A stretch of DNA of 64,000 nt, from assembly GCF_007751035.1 (NCBI RefSeq), contig NZ_CP036433.1, positions 4,011,001 through 4,075,000 of the forward strand. Direction: 5' to 3'. The stretch comes from Lignipirellula cremea (lineage in GTDB: Bacteria > Planctomycetota > Planctomycetia > Pirellulales > Pirellulaceae). The notes beneath the pieces were generated by a model. The model ran no database searches. It was given only the letters and a program-made list of their open reading frames with translations, and was not told the origin of the DNA. The first letter of the stretch is position 1. Each line of letters starts with the position of its first letter. Made by a program: the position numbers and the translations under genes. Positions 48,533 through 56,684 of the stretch are shown in pieces.

Positions 48533-49684
48533 CACCAATGCCGAGGGTTTGAGAAAAAGGGCCGCCCTGCGTCCTGAAAAGGCATCGACGAAGAGGGCGC
48601 CAGGGGATCGAATCAGGTTGAAAAAAACCTTTTGGCGATTGGGTTGATTTAGAATGCGAACGTGTTAAACTTTCGAAACAAATCGGACAGATCATCGCTC
48701 GCAACCGAATCTAACCATGTGCATAAATATGCCAAGGGAAGCTCAAAACGATTCGGCCAGCAGGCGCCCCTCTCATCCTCGAAACGTCCCATCCACGGCC
48801 TCGTTTTCCGTTTCTCGTTCCAGGCAAACCATGGGCCCTGCTGTTGATTTATCAATCGATTCATCACCAGCCAGACGACCAGTGTATGGTTCCCGTACAG
48901 AACGATCGCTTACGGCCAAACGCGTAACGCACCGCCCTGGCAGCTCCAGGGAAAGTACAGGGAATAGAACCCGCGCCCGCTGGGCGCACTGCGACTGAAG
49001 GAAGCCGCCCCACGAGAATTCTCAGAAGCTGCTGGCTAAGAGCAGGCTTCTGAATAGCGAAACATGGACCGTGACGTTGGGCATGGATGCCTTTATTCTC
49101 GTTGGGCGGCTTTTTTCTACGCAGAGGTTCCAGGGGGAGGAAGCAGCTGCGGCCTTCAGCCGGGCGTTATCTGGGCCGTCGCCATCCGGCGCATCGCCCT
49201 CTTCCGCCACACCAGGCGGAAGCGCAACACGCCTTTGAGCGACATCCCAGGCAATCACCTTGATGCCTGCATCTTGCTAGCAACTCCCATGCTAGCACCC
49301 TCTTTTCGCCAAGAGAACACTGATTGTTCTCGCTTTCCCAGGATTTTTCGCCTGCCAGGGTGAAGCGTTTTCCTGGAGTTTCTGCCTGCCGATCCGCCTT
49401 TCTTCGGGTGTCGGACGCTCTGTCTTGCGGTTACTCGCGCGCTTTCCGTCCTGCCGTCGGAGCGGCAATTCCTCGCCCGCATGCGGTCTCAGCGCCATTA
49501 CTTCTCTGGCGACTGCCTTTGAACCTGTAGCGTCTGGCGGGTGTCTTCCTGGAAAACCGACGGGGGCGACGGGGAAAACTTTTCTTTTTTTCCGGGGCGT
49601 TGACCGCTGGTGTCCTGCGCCTCCCCGATGATCTCCGTAACACAACTGACATCCAACTTCATGGAATCACGGAAGGAAATAGTG
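48533..49684. other. 1.15-kb region with no recognisable gene
   Basis: Open frames here are short, lack ribosome-binding sites and do not show planctomycete codon bias. Visible signals are an AT-rich part (48610-48720), two copies of the palindrome TGCTAGCA (49275-49282 and 49290-49297) and a 7-bp hairpin GAGAACA/TGTTCTC (49313-49331). The right end should contain the helicase promoter. A non-coding RNA or a decayed gene are possible; I see no direct proof. Confidence 0.5.
49275..49297. promoter_or_regulatory. Paired TGCTAGCA palindromes
   Basis: The 8-bp palindrome TGCTAGCA occurs twice with a 15-bp centre-to-centre distance, followed at 49313-49331 by a small hairpin. The layout resembles a repressor operator with two half-sites on one DNA face; no regulator is identified. 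Confidence 0.3.
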
Positions 49685-50893
49685 ATGGCTGCCTCAGGAA
49701 TGTGGGAAACCAATCTGGGTCCCGACTCGGCCGACCATTCCGAGTCCGGCCCGGGCCCGCTGCCTGGCTTGCTCGACGGCGTGTCGGTCGATGCCCGCCC
49801 TTACCAGCTGCGGATCGCTTCCAACGCGGTGCGCATGTTCCGCGGGGAGCATCGCAATCGAGCCGGCGAGCTGGCTCCTCCGGCCGCCAGCGTGATGATT
49901 GAAAGCCCGACCGGCAGCGGCAAAACGGTGATGGGGTTGACCGTCGCCCGACGCCTGCAGCAGGAGTTTGGCTACTCGATCGGCTGGGTCGCCATGCGGC
50001 GGAACCTGTTGTCGCAAGCGATGGAAGAGAACGCCCGACGCGGCTTTGACGTGGAGATGACGCCGATCTCGATGTTCGACAAAACACCGCCAGCGGTCGA
50101 CATGCTGGTGGTCGATGAAGCCCAGCACGACGCCGCGATGAGCATGGCCAACCTGCACTCGATGATCAAGCCGAAGAAGGTCCTCGGCCTGACCGCCACG
50201 CCGTTCCGCGGCGACCGGATCAAGCTCTGCTTCGACCAGGTGATTACCGATATCGGCATCCATCAGCTGATCCAGGACGGCTACCTCAGCCGCTATCACC
50301 ATTACACCATTCCCGAGTACACGCCGTCCTCCGTCGCGCAAACGTATCTCCGCGATCCCCAGCGCTGGGGCAAGTCGCTGCTGTTCTTCCATCGTCTCGA
50401 CCAGTGCCGGGAGTGCGCGGCCGAACTTGCGGCCGCCGGGGTCCAGGCCGACGTGGTCACGGCCAGCTCCAACCGCGAACGTCAACTGGGCGACTTCCTG
50501 GCGGGCAAAACGAACGTGCTGATCAACATGTCGATCCTCACCGAAGGCTTCGACTGCCCGGCCCTGCAGACGGTTTTCTGTCGTCCTTCCGGCAAGAGTT
50601 GCACCATTCAAATGGCGGGACGCGTATTCCGCCAGCATGCCGACCTGCCGGTCAAACAGGTGGTGCAGTGCAAGAAGACCACGCACCCCATGATCAAAAC
50701 GGCGATGGCCGACGAGCAGTACGTGTGGCTGGACGACACCTGGCGCACGCTGCGGCTGAACGCCCGGATTGCGGAGATCAGCTACAACGCCCGGCGGATG
50801 ATCGCCAACGCCCAGGTGAACCTGCCGAAGATCGTGGCTGCCCATCGTTCCCGGCCGCTGCCCTGGCGACGGGATCGCACGTCGCTGGATTAA
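49685..50893 (+). CDS. SF2 DEAD-like helicase/ATPase
   Basis: A 402-residue protein. ATG 49685 has AAGGA 8 bp upstream. N-terminal RPYQLRIASNAVRMF is the Q-motif-like entry of the SSL2/type III Res family. Motif I is SPTGSGKT (about residue 75), motif II is DEAQH, motif III is TATPFRGDR, and the second RecA lobe has TEGFDCPALQ and QMAGRVFRQH (motif VI). All motors are present, with no extra domains. The family unwinds or translocates on nucleic acid. It precedes a DUF932-like gene by 96 bp in the same direction, which recalls plasmid/phage-derived modules. Confidence 0.9.
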   Translation: MAASGMWETNLGPDSADHSESGPGPLPGLLDGVSVDARPYQLRIASNAVRMFRGEHRNRAGELAPPAASVMIESPTGSGKTVMGLTVARRLQQEFGYSIGWVAMRRNLLSQAMEENARRGFDVEMTPISMFDKTPPAVDMLVVDEAQHDAAMSMANLHSMIKPKKVLGLTATPFRGDRIKLCFDQVITDIGIHQLIQDGYLSRYHHYTIPEYTPSSVAQTYLRDPQRWGKSLLFFHRLDQCRECAAELAAAGVQADVVTASSNRERQLGDFLAGKTNVLINMSILTEGFDCPALQTVFCRPSGKSCTIQMAGRVFRQHADLPVKQVVQCKKTTHPMIKTAMADEQYVWLDDTWRTLRLNARIAEISYNARRMIANAQVNLPKIVAAHRSRPLPWRRDRTSLD

Positions 50894-50989
50894 ACCCTGC
50901 TGGAGGGCGCGTCCGTCCTTCGGTTCTGCACTGCTTTGCTTTCTTAGATCTCTGAAAACTCATTCGCACTTTCGCAAAGGAACTTTCTC

Positions 50990-52063
50990 ATGCAGCGCTC
51001 TTTTCATTACAGCCAGGCTTCCGTCCGCGACCTGCACGTGATCGGCACGCGGAAAACTACTGCCAGCAAGGTCGAGGTATCGGCGATCGAAGTCCGCGGC
51101 GAAGAGATGCAGCCCACGCCCCGGTTCTGGCGTTCGTTCTTCAACCGCTTTGGCATGTCGGACAATGTGTTCCGCTACTTCGAACCGAAAGAAGTTTTCG
51201 AGCGGATCGCCCTGCGGTCCAGCGACAGCTCTTTCCGCTACTGTGTCGAGCGCGACGACGAAGGCGCCCGGCTGCTGGCCGTCACCAGCGTGCAACGGCC
51301 CGTCATCGGCTACGGCGAGATCGTGGATCTGGTCAAAGCGTACGACGCATCCGAGATCCAGTACGACCAGGGCGTGGTCACCAGCACCCATCGTCCCCGC
51401 GGCGGCGATCGCACGTTTGAAATCGGCGGCGACAAGTTCCAGCATCGCTTTGTGATGGAAACGCCGGTCGACGGTTTCAGCCACCCGAAGATTTATCTGT
51501 CTTTCCTGCGGCTGATCTGCAGCAACGGAGCGATCGGCTACAGCCAGGCGTTCCGCTCCGATATCAGCCTGGGGAAAGACCTGCGTCACTGCATTTCCCG
51601 CGCTCTGGAAAGCTACGACAACGGCGACGGCTACGCCGCGCTGCGGCAGCGGTTTGAGAGCGCCCAGGTGTCGTGGGCCTCGGTCCATGAGTGCGTGCAG
51701 TTGTACAAAACGCTGCTCAAGCTGGAAGAGAAGAAGCGGCAAGTCACGTCGCCCGTGCTGCAGGAATTCAACCGTTTGACCGGCAACCTCAACCAGCTTT
51801 ACGGGCTGGCGAATCTCGACGCGCTGAGCGCCAAGCGGCAACGGGTGCTGCCGGCCAAGTGCCGCATCTACGATTTGCTCAACTTCGCCAGCGAAGTGGC
51901 CACGCACTACTCCACGCCGGAAGAGAACCGCACGCTCCAGGCGTACATCGGCACGCTCCTGTCCGACGAGTACGACATGGAAGGAGCCGCCGAATGCGCC
52001 CCGGAGTTCGACGATTTCTTCCTGCCCAGCAGCGACACGGCGCCGCGGTCGTCGAGGAACTAG
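50990..52063 (+). CDS. DUF932-like phage/plasmid-related protein
   Basis: A 357-residue soluble protein. AAAGGAA precedes ATG 50990. The middle section (TPVDGFSHPKIYLSFLRLICSNGA) resembles the conserved core of DUF932 proteins, found in plasmids, phages and accessory islands, without a known enzymatic role. N-terminal SVRDLHVIGTRKTTASKVEV and a helical C-terminal half (HECVQLYKTLLKLEEKKRQV) have no further match that I know. It follows the helicase closely and its stop codon is part of a 132-bp repeat that also borders another gene further right. The family assignment is by eye and needs a profile search. Confidence 0.65.
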   Translation: MQRSFHYSQASVRDLHVIGTRKTTASKVEVSAIEVRGEEMQPTPRFWRSFFNRFGMSDNVFRYFEPKEVFERIALRSSDSSFRYCVERDDEGARLLAVTSVQRPVIGYGEIVDLVKAYDASEIQYDQGVVTSTHRPRGGDRTFEIGGDKFQHRFVMETPVDGFSHPKIYLSFLRLICSNGAIGYSQAFRSDISLGKDLRHCISRALESYDNGDGYAALRQRFESAQVSWASVHECVQLYKTLLKLEEKKRQVTSPVLQEFNRLTGNLNQLYGLANLDALSAKRQRVLPAKCRIYDLLNFASEVATHYSTPEENRTLQAYIGTLLSDEYDMEGAAECAPEFDDFFLPSSDTAPRSSRN

Positions 52064-52192
52064 TGGTGTGTCAAACCATAAAATCAGGTTTCTCTAAATC
52101 AGCCGCCGGGCGCTAGCCCACGGTTTTTTTGGCAGCACAGCAGAACGGCCGAAATCGATCACTCCAAGATTGAAGATTGACGCAGCACCAGG
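52061..52192 (+). mobile_element. 132-bp MITE-like repeat, copy 1
   Basis: Starts TAGTGGTGTGTC, where TAG is the stop of the DUF932-like gene, and ends GACGCAGCACCAGG. The ends form an imperfect terminal inverted repeat (GTGGTGTGTCAA against GTGCTGCGTCAA). An internal hairpin GGGC-GCTA-GCCC is present. It is 96% identical (5 changes) to copy 2, about 2.1 kb away. It encodes no protein. A target-site duplication is not visible. Confidence 0.65.
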
Positions 52193-52370
52193 TCGAAATT
52201 CACACCAGGCAGGAACGCCGACTCAAAACTCCCCCGCAGGACCGGGCGTTCCTGCCCGTCCAGGATTAACGGACGAGCCGGCAAGAACTTCGCCTTCCCA
52301 GCACCGGCCAGGCGCTAGTGCGATGGCTCCCGGAGCGGCGAACGTCAAACGAAACGGGCAGGAGCCCGTT
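52193..52370. repeat. Region of nested inverted repeats after copy 1
   Basis: It contains a 12-bp inverted repeat GGCAGGAACGCC (52208-52219) with GGCGTTCCTGCC (52245-52256). No gene is seen; together with the adjacent 132-bp repeat, the whole gap from 52064 to the MBL gene is non-coding. Confidence 0.55.
52353..52370 (-). terminator. Hairpin terminator after the MBL-fold gene
   Basis: Stem AACGGGC/GCCCGTT with an AGGA loop, directly after the stop codon on the minus strand, followed by TTTCGTTT. Confidence 0.6.
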
Positions 52371-53042
52371 CTACAGGCTGAAGCCGGAGGGTTCGCCGAC
52401 ATACGGGTTGTTGGCTTTTTCGTAACCGATCGTGGTCTCGGGGCCGTGCCCGGGATAGACGATCGTGTCGTCGGGCAAGGGGAAGAGCTGGGTATGAATG
52501 GCGGTCGCCAGCTGGTTGAAATCGCCATCGAAAAAGTCGGTGCGGCCGACACTCTCGCGGAACAACACGTCGCCGCCGAACACTCTGGCGGGCGAGGCGC
52601 CCTGCCAGATGAACACAATATGCCCGCTGGAATGGCCGGGCGCGTCGCGCACTTCCAGCTGGAATCCTGCCAGCTGCAGCTGCTCGCCGTGGTGTAACAG
52701 CTGATCCGCCGGCGGACTCACCAGCCCCGCGCCAAAATCGCCGGACAGGTTCAGTCTGGCGTTTGTCAGCTTCTCGGCGTCGCCAAAACCGATCAAAAGC
52801 GGCGTCTCGGGCCAGCATCTTTTCATCGCCTCGTTGCCAGCGATATGGTCGACATGGCCGTGCGTATTCAAAATGGCCGCCGGGGTGAGCCGCTGCTGGG
52901 CCACGTACTCCAGGATGGGATCCGGCTCGAAGCCTGGATCCAGGATCAGGCAATCCGACCGCCCCTTAAGATGGAAAACATAGGCGTTTTCGGCAAACGG
53001 CTGCGATAAAATCGATTGGATAATAATTTCGTTTTCGGGCAC
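52371..53042 (-). CDS. MBL-fold metallo-hydrolase (glyoxalase II-like)
   Basis: A 223-residue zinc hydrolase. The GTG at 53042 is preferred because GGGAG lies 8 bp upstream; an ATG is available 66 bp further up. Metal ligands are visible in THGHVDH (about residue 60), GHSSGH (about 145) and the final YPGHGPETTIG. This matches the hydroxyacylglutathione-hydrolase-like group with a single compact domain. The substrate is unknown; a thioester of a low-molecular thiol is usual. It is convergent with the DUF932-like gene. Confidence 0.9.
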   Translation of the reverse strand: MPENEIIIQSILSQPFAENAYVFHLKGRSDCLILDPGFEPDPILEYVAQQRLTPAAILNTHGHVDHIAGNEAMKRCWPETPLLIGFGDAEKLTNARLNLSGDFGAGLVSPPADQLLHHGEQLQLAGFQLEVRDAPGHSSGHIVFIWQGASPARVFGGDVLFRESVGRTDFFDGDFNQLATAIHTQLFPLPDDTIVYPGHGPETTIGYEKANNPYVGEPSGFSL

Positions 53043-53323
53043 ATTCGTCTCCCGCTGAAATGGCTTCTTAACTACAATCGCGGCCCCCGATCGCCGTTTT
53101 TTCATCAATTTTCGTCCTGCAGGGGTCGATCAGATTCACCTGAACGAACCACAAAGGCGATAGATAGAAAATGAGATGCATCACAGTGCGTGGCGCCGGG
53201 GGTAGGGCTCGCCATTGTGGTCCTGACCAGGCGGAGATGTAAATCCCCCGCAGGATGAAGCGAGCCGCACCCCAGAGCTGGCTTGCTTTTGCGGAGCTTT
53301 TCAACAGGGAGGGGAGAGTGAAG

Positions 53324-54181
53324 ATGACTCGAACTTTTTTAGCGGTCGTTTTCAGTCTGACATGTTCGGTCGGGGCCCTGCAGGCCCAGGAATCGCGTGA
53401 CGGCCTGGAAGAACCGATCTATCGTGTCGGCGCTAATCGATCGGAACCACAGGCTCCGCCGCATGTGCTGGACCCCGCGCTGGACTATGCACGTCGCGGG
53501 TTGTCCAACATCCATACGAACATTACCGACTATACGGCGACCCTGGTCAAACGAGAGCGGCTCAATGGCGAACTCTCGGAACAGGAGTTCATGTTCATCA
53601 AGGTGCGGAACCGGAAGGTCGAAGGCGGCCGCGTCGTTCAGCCGTTGTCGATCTATCTGAAATTCATCCGCCCCAGCGCCGGCGCCGGCCGCGAAGTGAT
53701 CTGGGTCGAAGGCCAGAACGAAGGCAAACTACTCGGTCATGAAGCGCCCGGTTTGCGAAACCTGATCACCGTCAAACTGGATCCGACCGGCTACCTGGCC
53801 ATGATGGGCAATCGCTATCCCATCTCGGAAGCGGGGATCGAGAACCTGATCGTCAAGCTGATCGAAAAAGGGGAACGCGATCGCCAGCGCGGCGAGTGCG
53901 ACGTGCAGTTCTATAAAGGCGCGAAGATTAACGATCGCACCTGCACGCTGCTCCAGGTGACCCACCCGCATCGCCGGGACTATTTCGATTTCCATATCGC
54001 CCAGATCTTCATCGACGACCAGCTTCAGGTGCCCGTTCGATACGCCGCGTACTCCTGGCCGACGCCCGGTGGGAAACCGCAGCTCGAAGAGGAATACACC
54101 TACATGAATTTGAAAGTGAACGTCGGCCTGACCGATCGGGATTTCGCCACCGATCACCCGGACTACAAGTTCCCTTACTAG
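53324..54181 (+). CDS. Exported DUF1571 protein
   Basis: A 285-residue protein with signal peptide MTRTFLAVVFSLTCSVGALQAQ. The mature part contains LSNIHTNITDYTATLVKRERLNGELSEQEFMFIKVRN and KFIRPSAGAGREVIWVEGQN, matching the DUF1571 family frequent in planctomycetes. Its fold may be related to lipoprotein-carrier-type beta structures, but this is uncertain and no role is known to me. The stop TAG belongs to the second 132-bp repeat. GGAG lies close before ATG 53324. Confidence 0.82.
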   Translation: MTRTFLAVVFSLTCSVGALQAQESRDGLEEPIYRVGANRSEPQAPPHVLDPALDYARRGLSNIHTNITDYTATLVKRERLNGELSEQEFMFIKVRNRKVEGGRVVQPLSIYLKFIRPSAGAGREVIWVEGQNEGKLLGHEAPGLRNLITVKLDPTGYLAMMGNRYPISEAGIENLIVKLIEKGERDRQRGECDVQFYKGAKINDRTCTLLQVTHPHRRDYFDFHIAQIFIDDQLQVPVRYAAYSWPTPGGKPQLEEEYTYMNLKVNVGLTDRDFATDHPDYKFPY

Positions 54182-54310
54182 TGGTGCGTCAAACCATAAA
54201 ATCAGGTTTCTCTCAATCAGCCGCCGGGCGCTAGCCCACGGTTTTTCTGGCAGCACAGCAGCACGGCCGAAATCGATCACTCTAAGATTGAAGATTGACG
54301 CAGCACCAGG
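54179..54310 (+). mobile_element. 132-bp MITE-like repeat, copy 2
   Basis: Same start (TAGTGGTGCGTC) and same end (GACGCAGCACCAGG) as copy 1, with five single-base differences. Its TAG is the stop codon of the DUF1571 gene. Terminal inverted repeat GTGGTGCGTCAA against GTGCTGCGTCAA has one mismatch. A bidirectional terminator hairpin lies 30 bp further. Confidence 0.65.
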
Positions 54311-54340
54311 GACTTCGTTCCTAAGCAACCGATAACGCAC

Positions 54341-54367
54341 AAAGGGCCGGCGATTCGCCGGCCCTTT
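54341..54367. terminator. Bidirectional terminator between convergent genes
   Basis: A perfect 12-bp stem AAAGGGCCGGCG/CGCCGGCCCTTT with an ATT loop, flanked on the plus strand by TTTCTCG and on the minus by TTTGTGCG. Confidence 0.8.
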
Positions 54368-54460
54368 CTCGTGCGTCTTGTTCTAGTCTTGTTCTAAGTG
54401 TTTCTTCCAACCTGCTCCTGCGGATTCACCAGGGCGAGGATGCGTTTCCCTGCGATCGAA

Positions 54461-55435
54461 CTACCGATCCGTGCCGGGGGTGCGCGACGGGGCGATGGCG
54501 CCGGTGCTGCGGGGAGCATCGGTTCCGCCCTGCTGATTGACATTGGAGCCGTTGCGGCGATCGTCTTCGAACTTCCGGGTCAGGTTCTTGGCCTGTTGCA
54601 GATGCTTGCTGGCGACCTCTTCCGATCGCTGCACCACTTGCTGGAACTCGGGCGAGCCGACGCCGTTCAAGGCTTTCAGCTCCGATACCATCCACATGTG
54701 CGAGCCCATGCAGTGACCCAGGAAGGCCATGTCGTAATCCTGCCCCTTGTAGCCTTCAAACATCTCCAGCGTCATCTGCTGGTGATTTCGCGAGGCCTGT
54801 GTCATGATCGAAGCATAGCGGGCGAAGTTGTTGCCCTGATGAGCATGCATGCGGTCGCCACGGTTGGCGGCGCCGGTGCGGTCAGCGGTGTCGCCGCTAC
54901 GGGGACGAACGGCTCCTTCGGTGGTACGGGGACGAACGGCGCCTTCAGTCGCACGGGGACGATCCGCACTGTCCGTCAGGCGGGGCTGGTCGGCGGTGCG
55001 CACGCGATCCGCGCCGTCGGTCACCCGCGGCTGATCCGTTGCGGCCGGATGGGCGCCGGTGCGATCGCCATGCTGGCCAATGGTCGGTTCCACGCCCTGC
55101 CAGGCGGACAGCTGCTTGTTCAAAGTTTCGTGCTCGCGGGCGATCTCTTCGGCGAACGCTCGCACTTCGGCGTTGGTCGTTGTTTTGGCGGCGCGCTGCG
55201 ACAGGTCGATCTCCTGCTGGTTCATTTGTCGCAGGTGGGCGACCAGGAACTGCTCCAGCTGATCCGAGCGATCACTGGCGCGATCACCGGCGCGATCACC
55301 GGCGCGATCGGTGGCGCCTGCCGGGCGGACTGCGTCGCGAGTGCGAGGATTTGACTGCGGGGCGTCGTCGGCATGCACAAAGCCGGGGGTTACCAGCAGC
55401 ATCGTTGCGACAGCGGCCAGAATTTGAACTTTCAT
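54461..55435 (-). CDS. Exported DUF4142 protein with Arg/Asp-rich tandem repeats
   Basis: A 324-residue protein. ATG 55435 (MKVQILAAVATMLLVTPGFVHA) begins a signal peptide and has AAGGA 8 bp upstream; a second ATG lies 9 bp before. The two halves of the DUF4142 domain are seen as LAHLRQMNQQEIDLSQRAAKTT-like text (HLRQMNQQEIDLSQRAA) and FLGHCMGSHMWMVSELKAL, separated by a repeat insert of the type ADRPRATEGAVRPRTTEGA. A second short repeat (RAGDRAGDRASD) sits near the mature N-terminus. DUF4142 proteins are ferritin-like or four-helix exported proteins; no activity is proven. The repeat insert is unusual. Confidence 0.8.
   Translation of the reverse strand: MKVQILAAVATMLLVTPGFVHADDAPQSNPRTRDAVRPAGATDRAGDRAGDRASDRSDQLEQFLVAHLRQMNQQEIDLSQRAAKTTTNAEVRAFAEEIAREHETLNKQLSAWQGVEPTIGQHGDRTGAHPAATDQPRVTDGADRVRTADQPRLTDSADRPRATEGAVRPRTTEGAVRPRSGDTADRTGAANRGDRMHAHQGNNFARYASIMTQASRNHQQMTLEMFEGYKGQDYDMAFLGHCMGSHMWMVSELKALNGVGSPEFQQVVQRSEEVASKHLQQAKNLTRKFEDDRRNGSNVNQQGGTDAPRSTGAIAPSRTPGTDR
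54898..54951 (-). repeat. 27-bp tandem repeat in the DUF4142 gene
   Basis: Two 27-bp units starting TACGGGGACGAACGG, with a partial third unit to 54962. They encode the RTTEGAVRP-like repeat of the insert. Confidence 0.8.
55269..55316 (-). repeat. 12-bp tandem repeat in the DUF4142 gene
   Basis: Four units of CGATCACCGGCG (with small changes in the outer units), encoding RAGD/RASD on the minus strand. Confidence 0.85.
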
Positions 55436-55816
55436 CGTTAACATCCTTTTGCGTTCCGTCTCATAAGATTCCGGTCTTCACGTTGAAGGCCGGCTGGAAA
55501 CGGAAATGTCGCAAAATCTATTCCGTCCGCCGCAGAAACGCTAAAGGTTCCAGGGATTGTCTCAAATGCCTCATATCCGCCCCGAACCGATCGAAGCATC
55601 TATTTGCATGGATGAAAAAGTCGGCTTCCGCGCAGTCTGCTTGCCGCGGCGACAACCCGACCGATCGAACTCCGACCACGCCAACGGCGCCATCAGTGAC
55701 AGTACCTGACACTACGCTGATGCGGTGACTGATCGTCGCGCGGTCACTCTGGAAGCCGGAATTGAGCGTCGAGTGACCGAAAACAGTCAGTCCTGCCAAA
55801 AGACGAGGAAAGCCGT
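55436..55816. other. Intergenic region, nothing definite
   Basis: 381 bp between DUF4142 and the next membrane-protein gene, both on the minus strand. The DUF4142 promoter must be in it. An imperfect palindrome AGTGACAGTACCTGACACT (55695-55713) is present. I see no gene. Confidence 0.4.
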
Positions 55817-56683
55817 TTAATACGTCTCTTCGCCAAAGACAGCCCAAACCGCCAGGCCCAGGGCAAGTACGGAAAGCATCGCCGGGACAGCGATCGATAC
55901 GCAGAACGACCACCGCAGACCCCGCTTCGCAATGGCGGGAATCCGGGCGATCCCCATGCCGAACATGGCGGCAGGAATCAACAGATAGGAAGCCAGCGGG
56001 ACGCCGCTGAACGAATTGACCTGGCCGATCAACAGCAGACCGCACAAGGCAATCACGGTGAAGGGCAGGATCCCCAGCAATGGCTTCCGGCTGGCGTCGG
56101 CAGCCACGGCGACGACGAGGCCAGCGATGGCGCCGGATAACGCCATCGCCATCTGGGCAAACCGCAGGCTATCGGCCAGTACGAGCAAAATCGAAGCGGC
56201 AGTTACCAGCAAAAAGACCACAATCACCGCGGCCAGCCGATCCGCCTTCTGCTCCCGCATAAAGATGGGATGCCCGCCGGCGACCAGCGCGGTCGTCGCC
56301 ACGGTCCACACCGCCAGATGCACCTCGCGCGACGGCTCCAGGCTGTCCCAGGTGGGAATCAGCCACCAGCCGCAGGCAAGCGTACAGGGAAGAAACAGGC
56401 CGACCGTCAGCGGCAGCTTCCCTCCGAACGCCTGCGCCAACGCGCCGGCAAGAACGCCCAGACCGACAACATACGCCAGCCAGTGCCAATGCGAGGTGGG
56501 CGAAGCGGGGCCCAGACCAAGCATCCAATAGCCTGCTTCGAAACCAATCGCTAGCGCCAACGGCGCCAGCAGGCCTTCAACGGCGGCGAGCGCCTTCACC
56601 CGCGACATGGCGAACAGAATCACCAGGACGAGCAGGGCCGGCAGCAGCACGCCGAAGAAAAGATCATTGACGGTAAACGGCAT
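55817..56683 (-). CDS. Multi-pass membrane protein of unknown function
   Basis: A 288-residue protein with about nine hydrophobic segments and no soluble domain. It begins FTVNDLFFGVLLPALLVLVILFAM. No signature that I recognise. Its start is 1 bp after the stop of the YceI lipoprotein gene, so the two are in one transcript and perhaps one membrane process. Confidence 0.72.
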   Translation of the reverse strand: MPFTVNDLFFGVLLPALLVLVILFAMSRVKALAAVEGLLAPLALAIGFEAGYWMLGLGPASPTSHWHWLAYVVGLGVLAGALAQAFGGKLPLTVGLFLPCTLACGWWLIPTWDSLEPSREVHLAVWTVATTALVAGGHPIFMREQKADRLAAVIVVFLLVTAASILLVLADSLRFAQMAMALSGAIAGLVVAVAADASRKPLLGILPFTVIALCGLLLIGQVNSFSGVPLASYLLIPAAMFGMGIARIPAIAKRGLRWSFCVSIAVPAMLSVLALGLAVWAVFGEETY

Positions 56684-56684
56684 G

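Noticed and set aside
48649..49713. Several short open frames in the gene-free region
   Set aside because: None has a ribosome-binding site, hydrophobic pattern or codon bias of the neighbouring genes.
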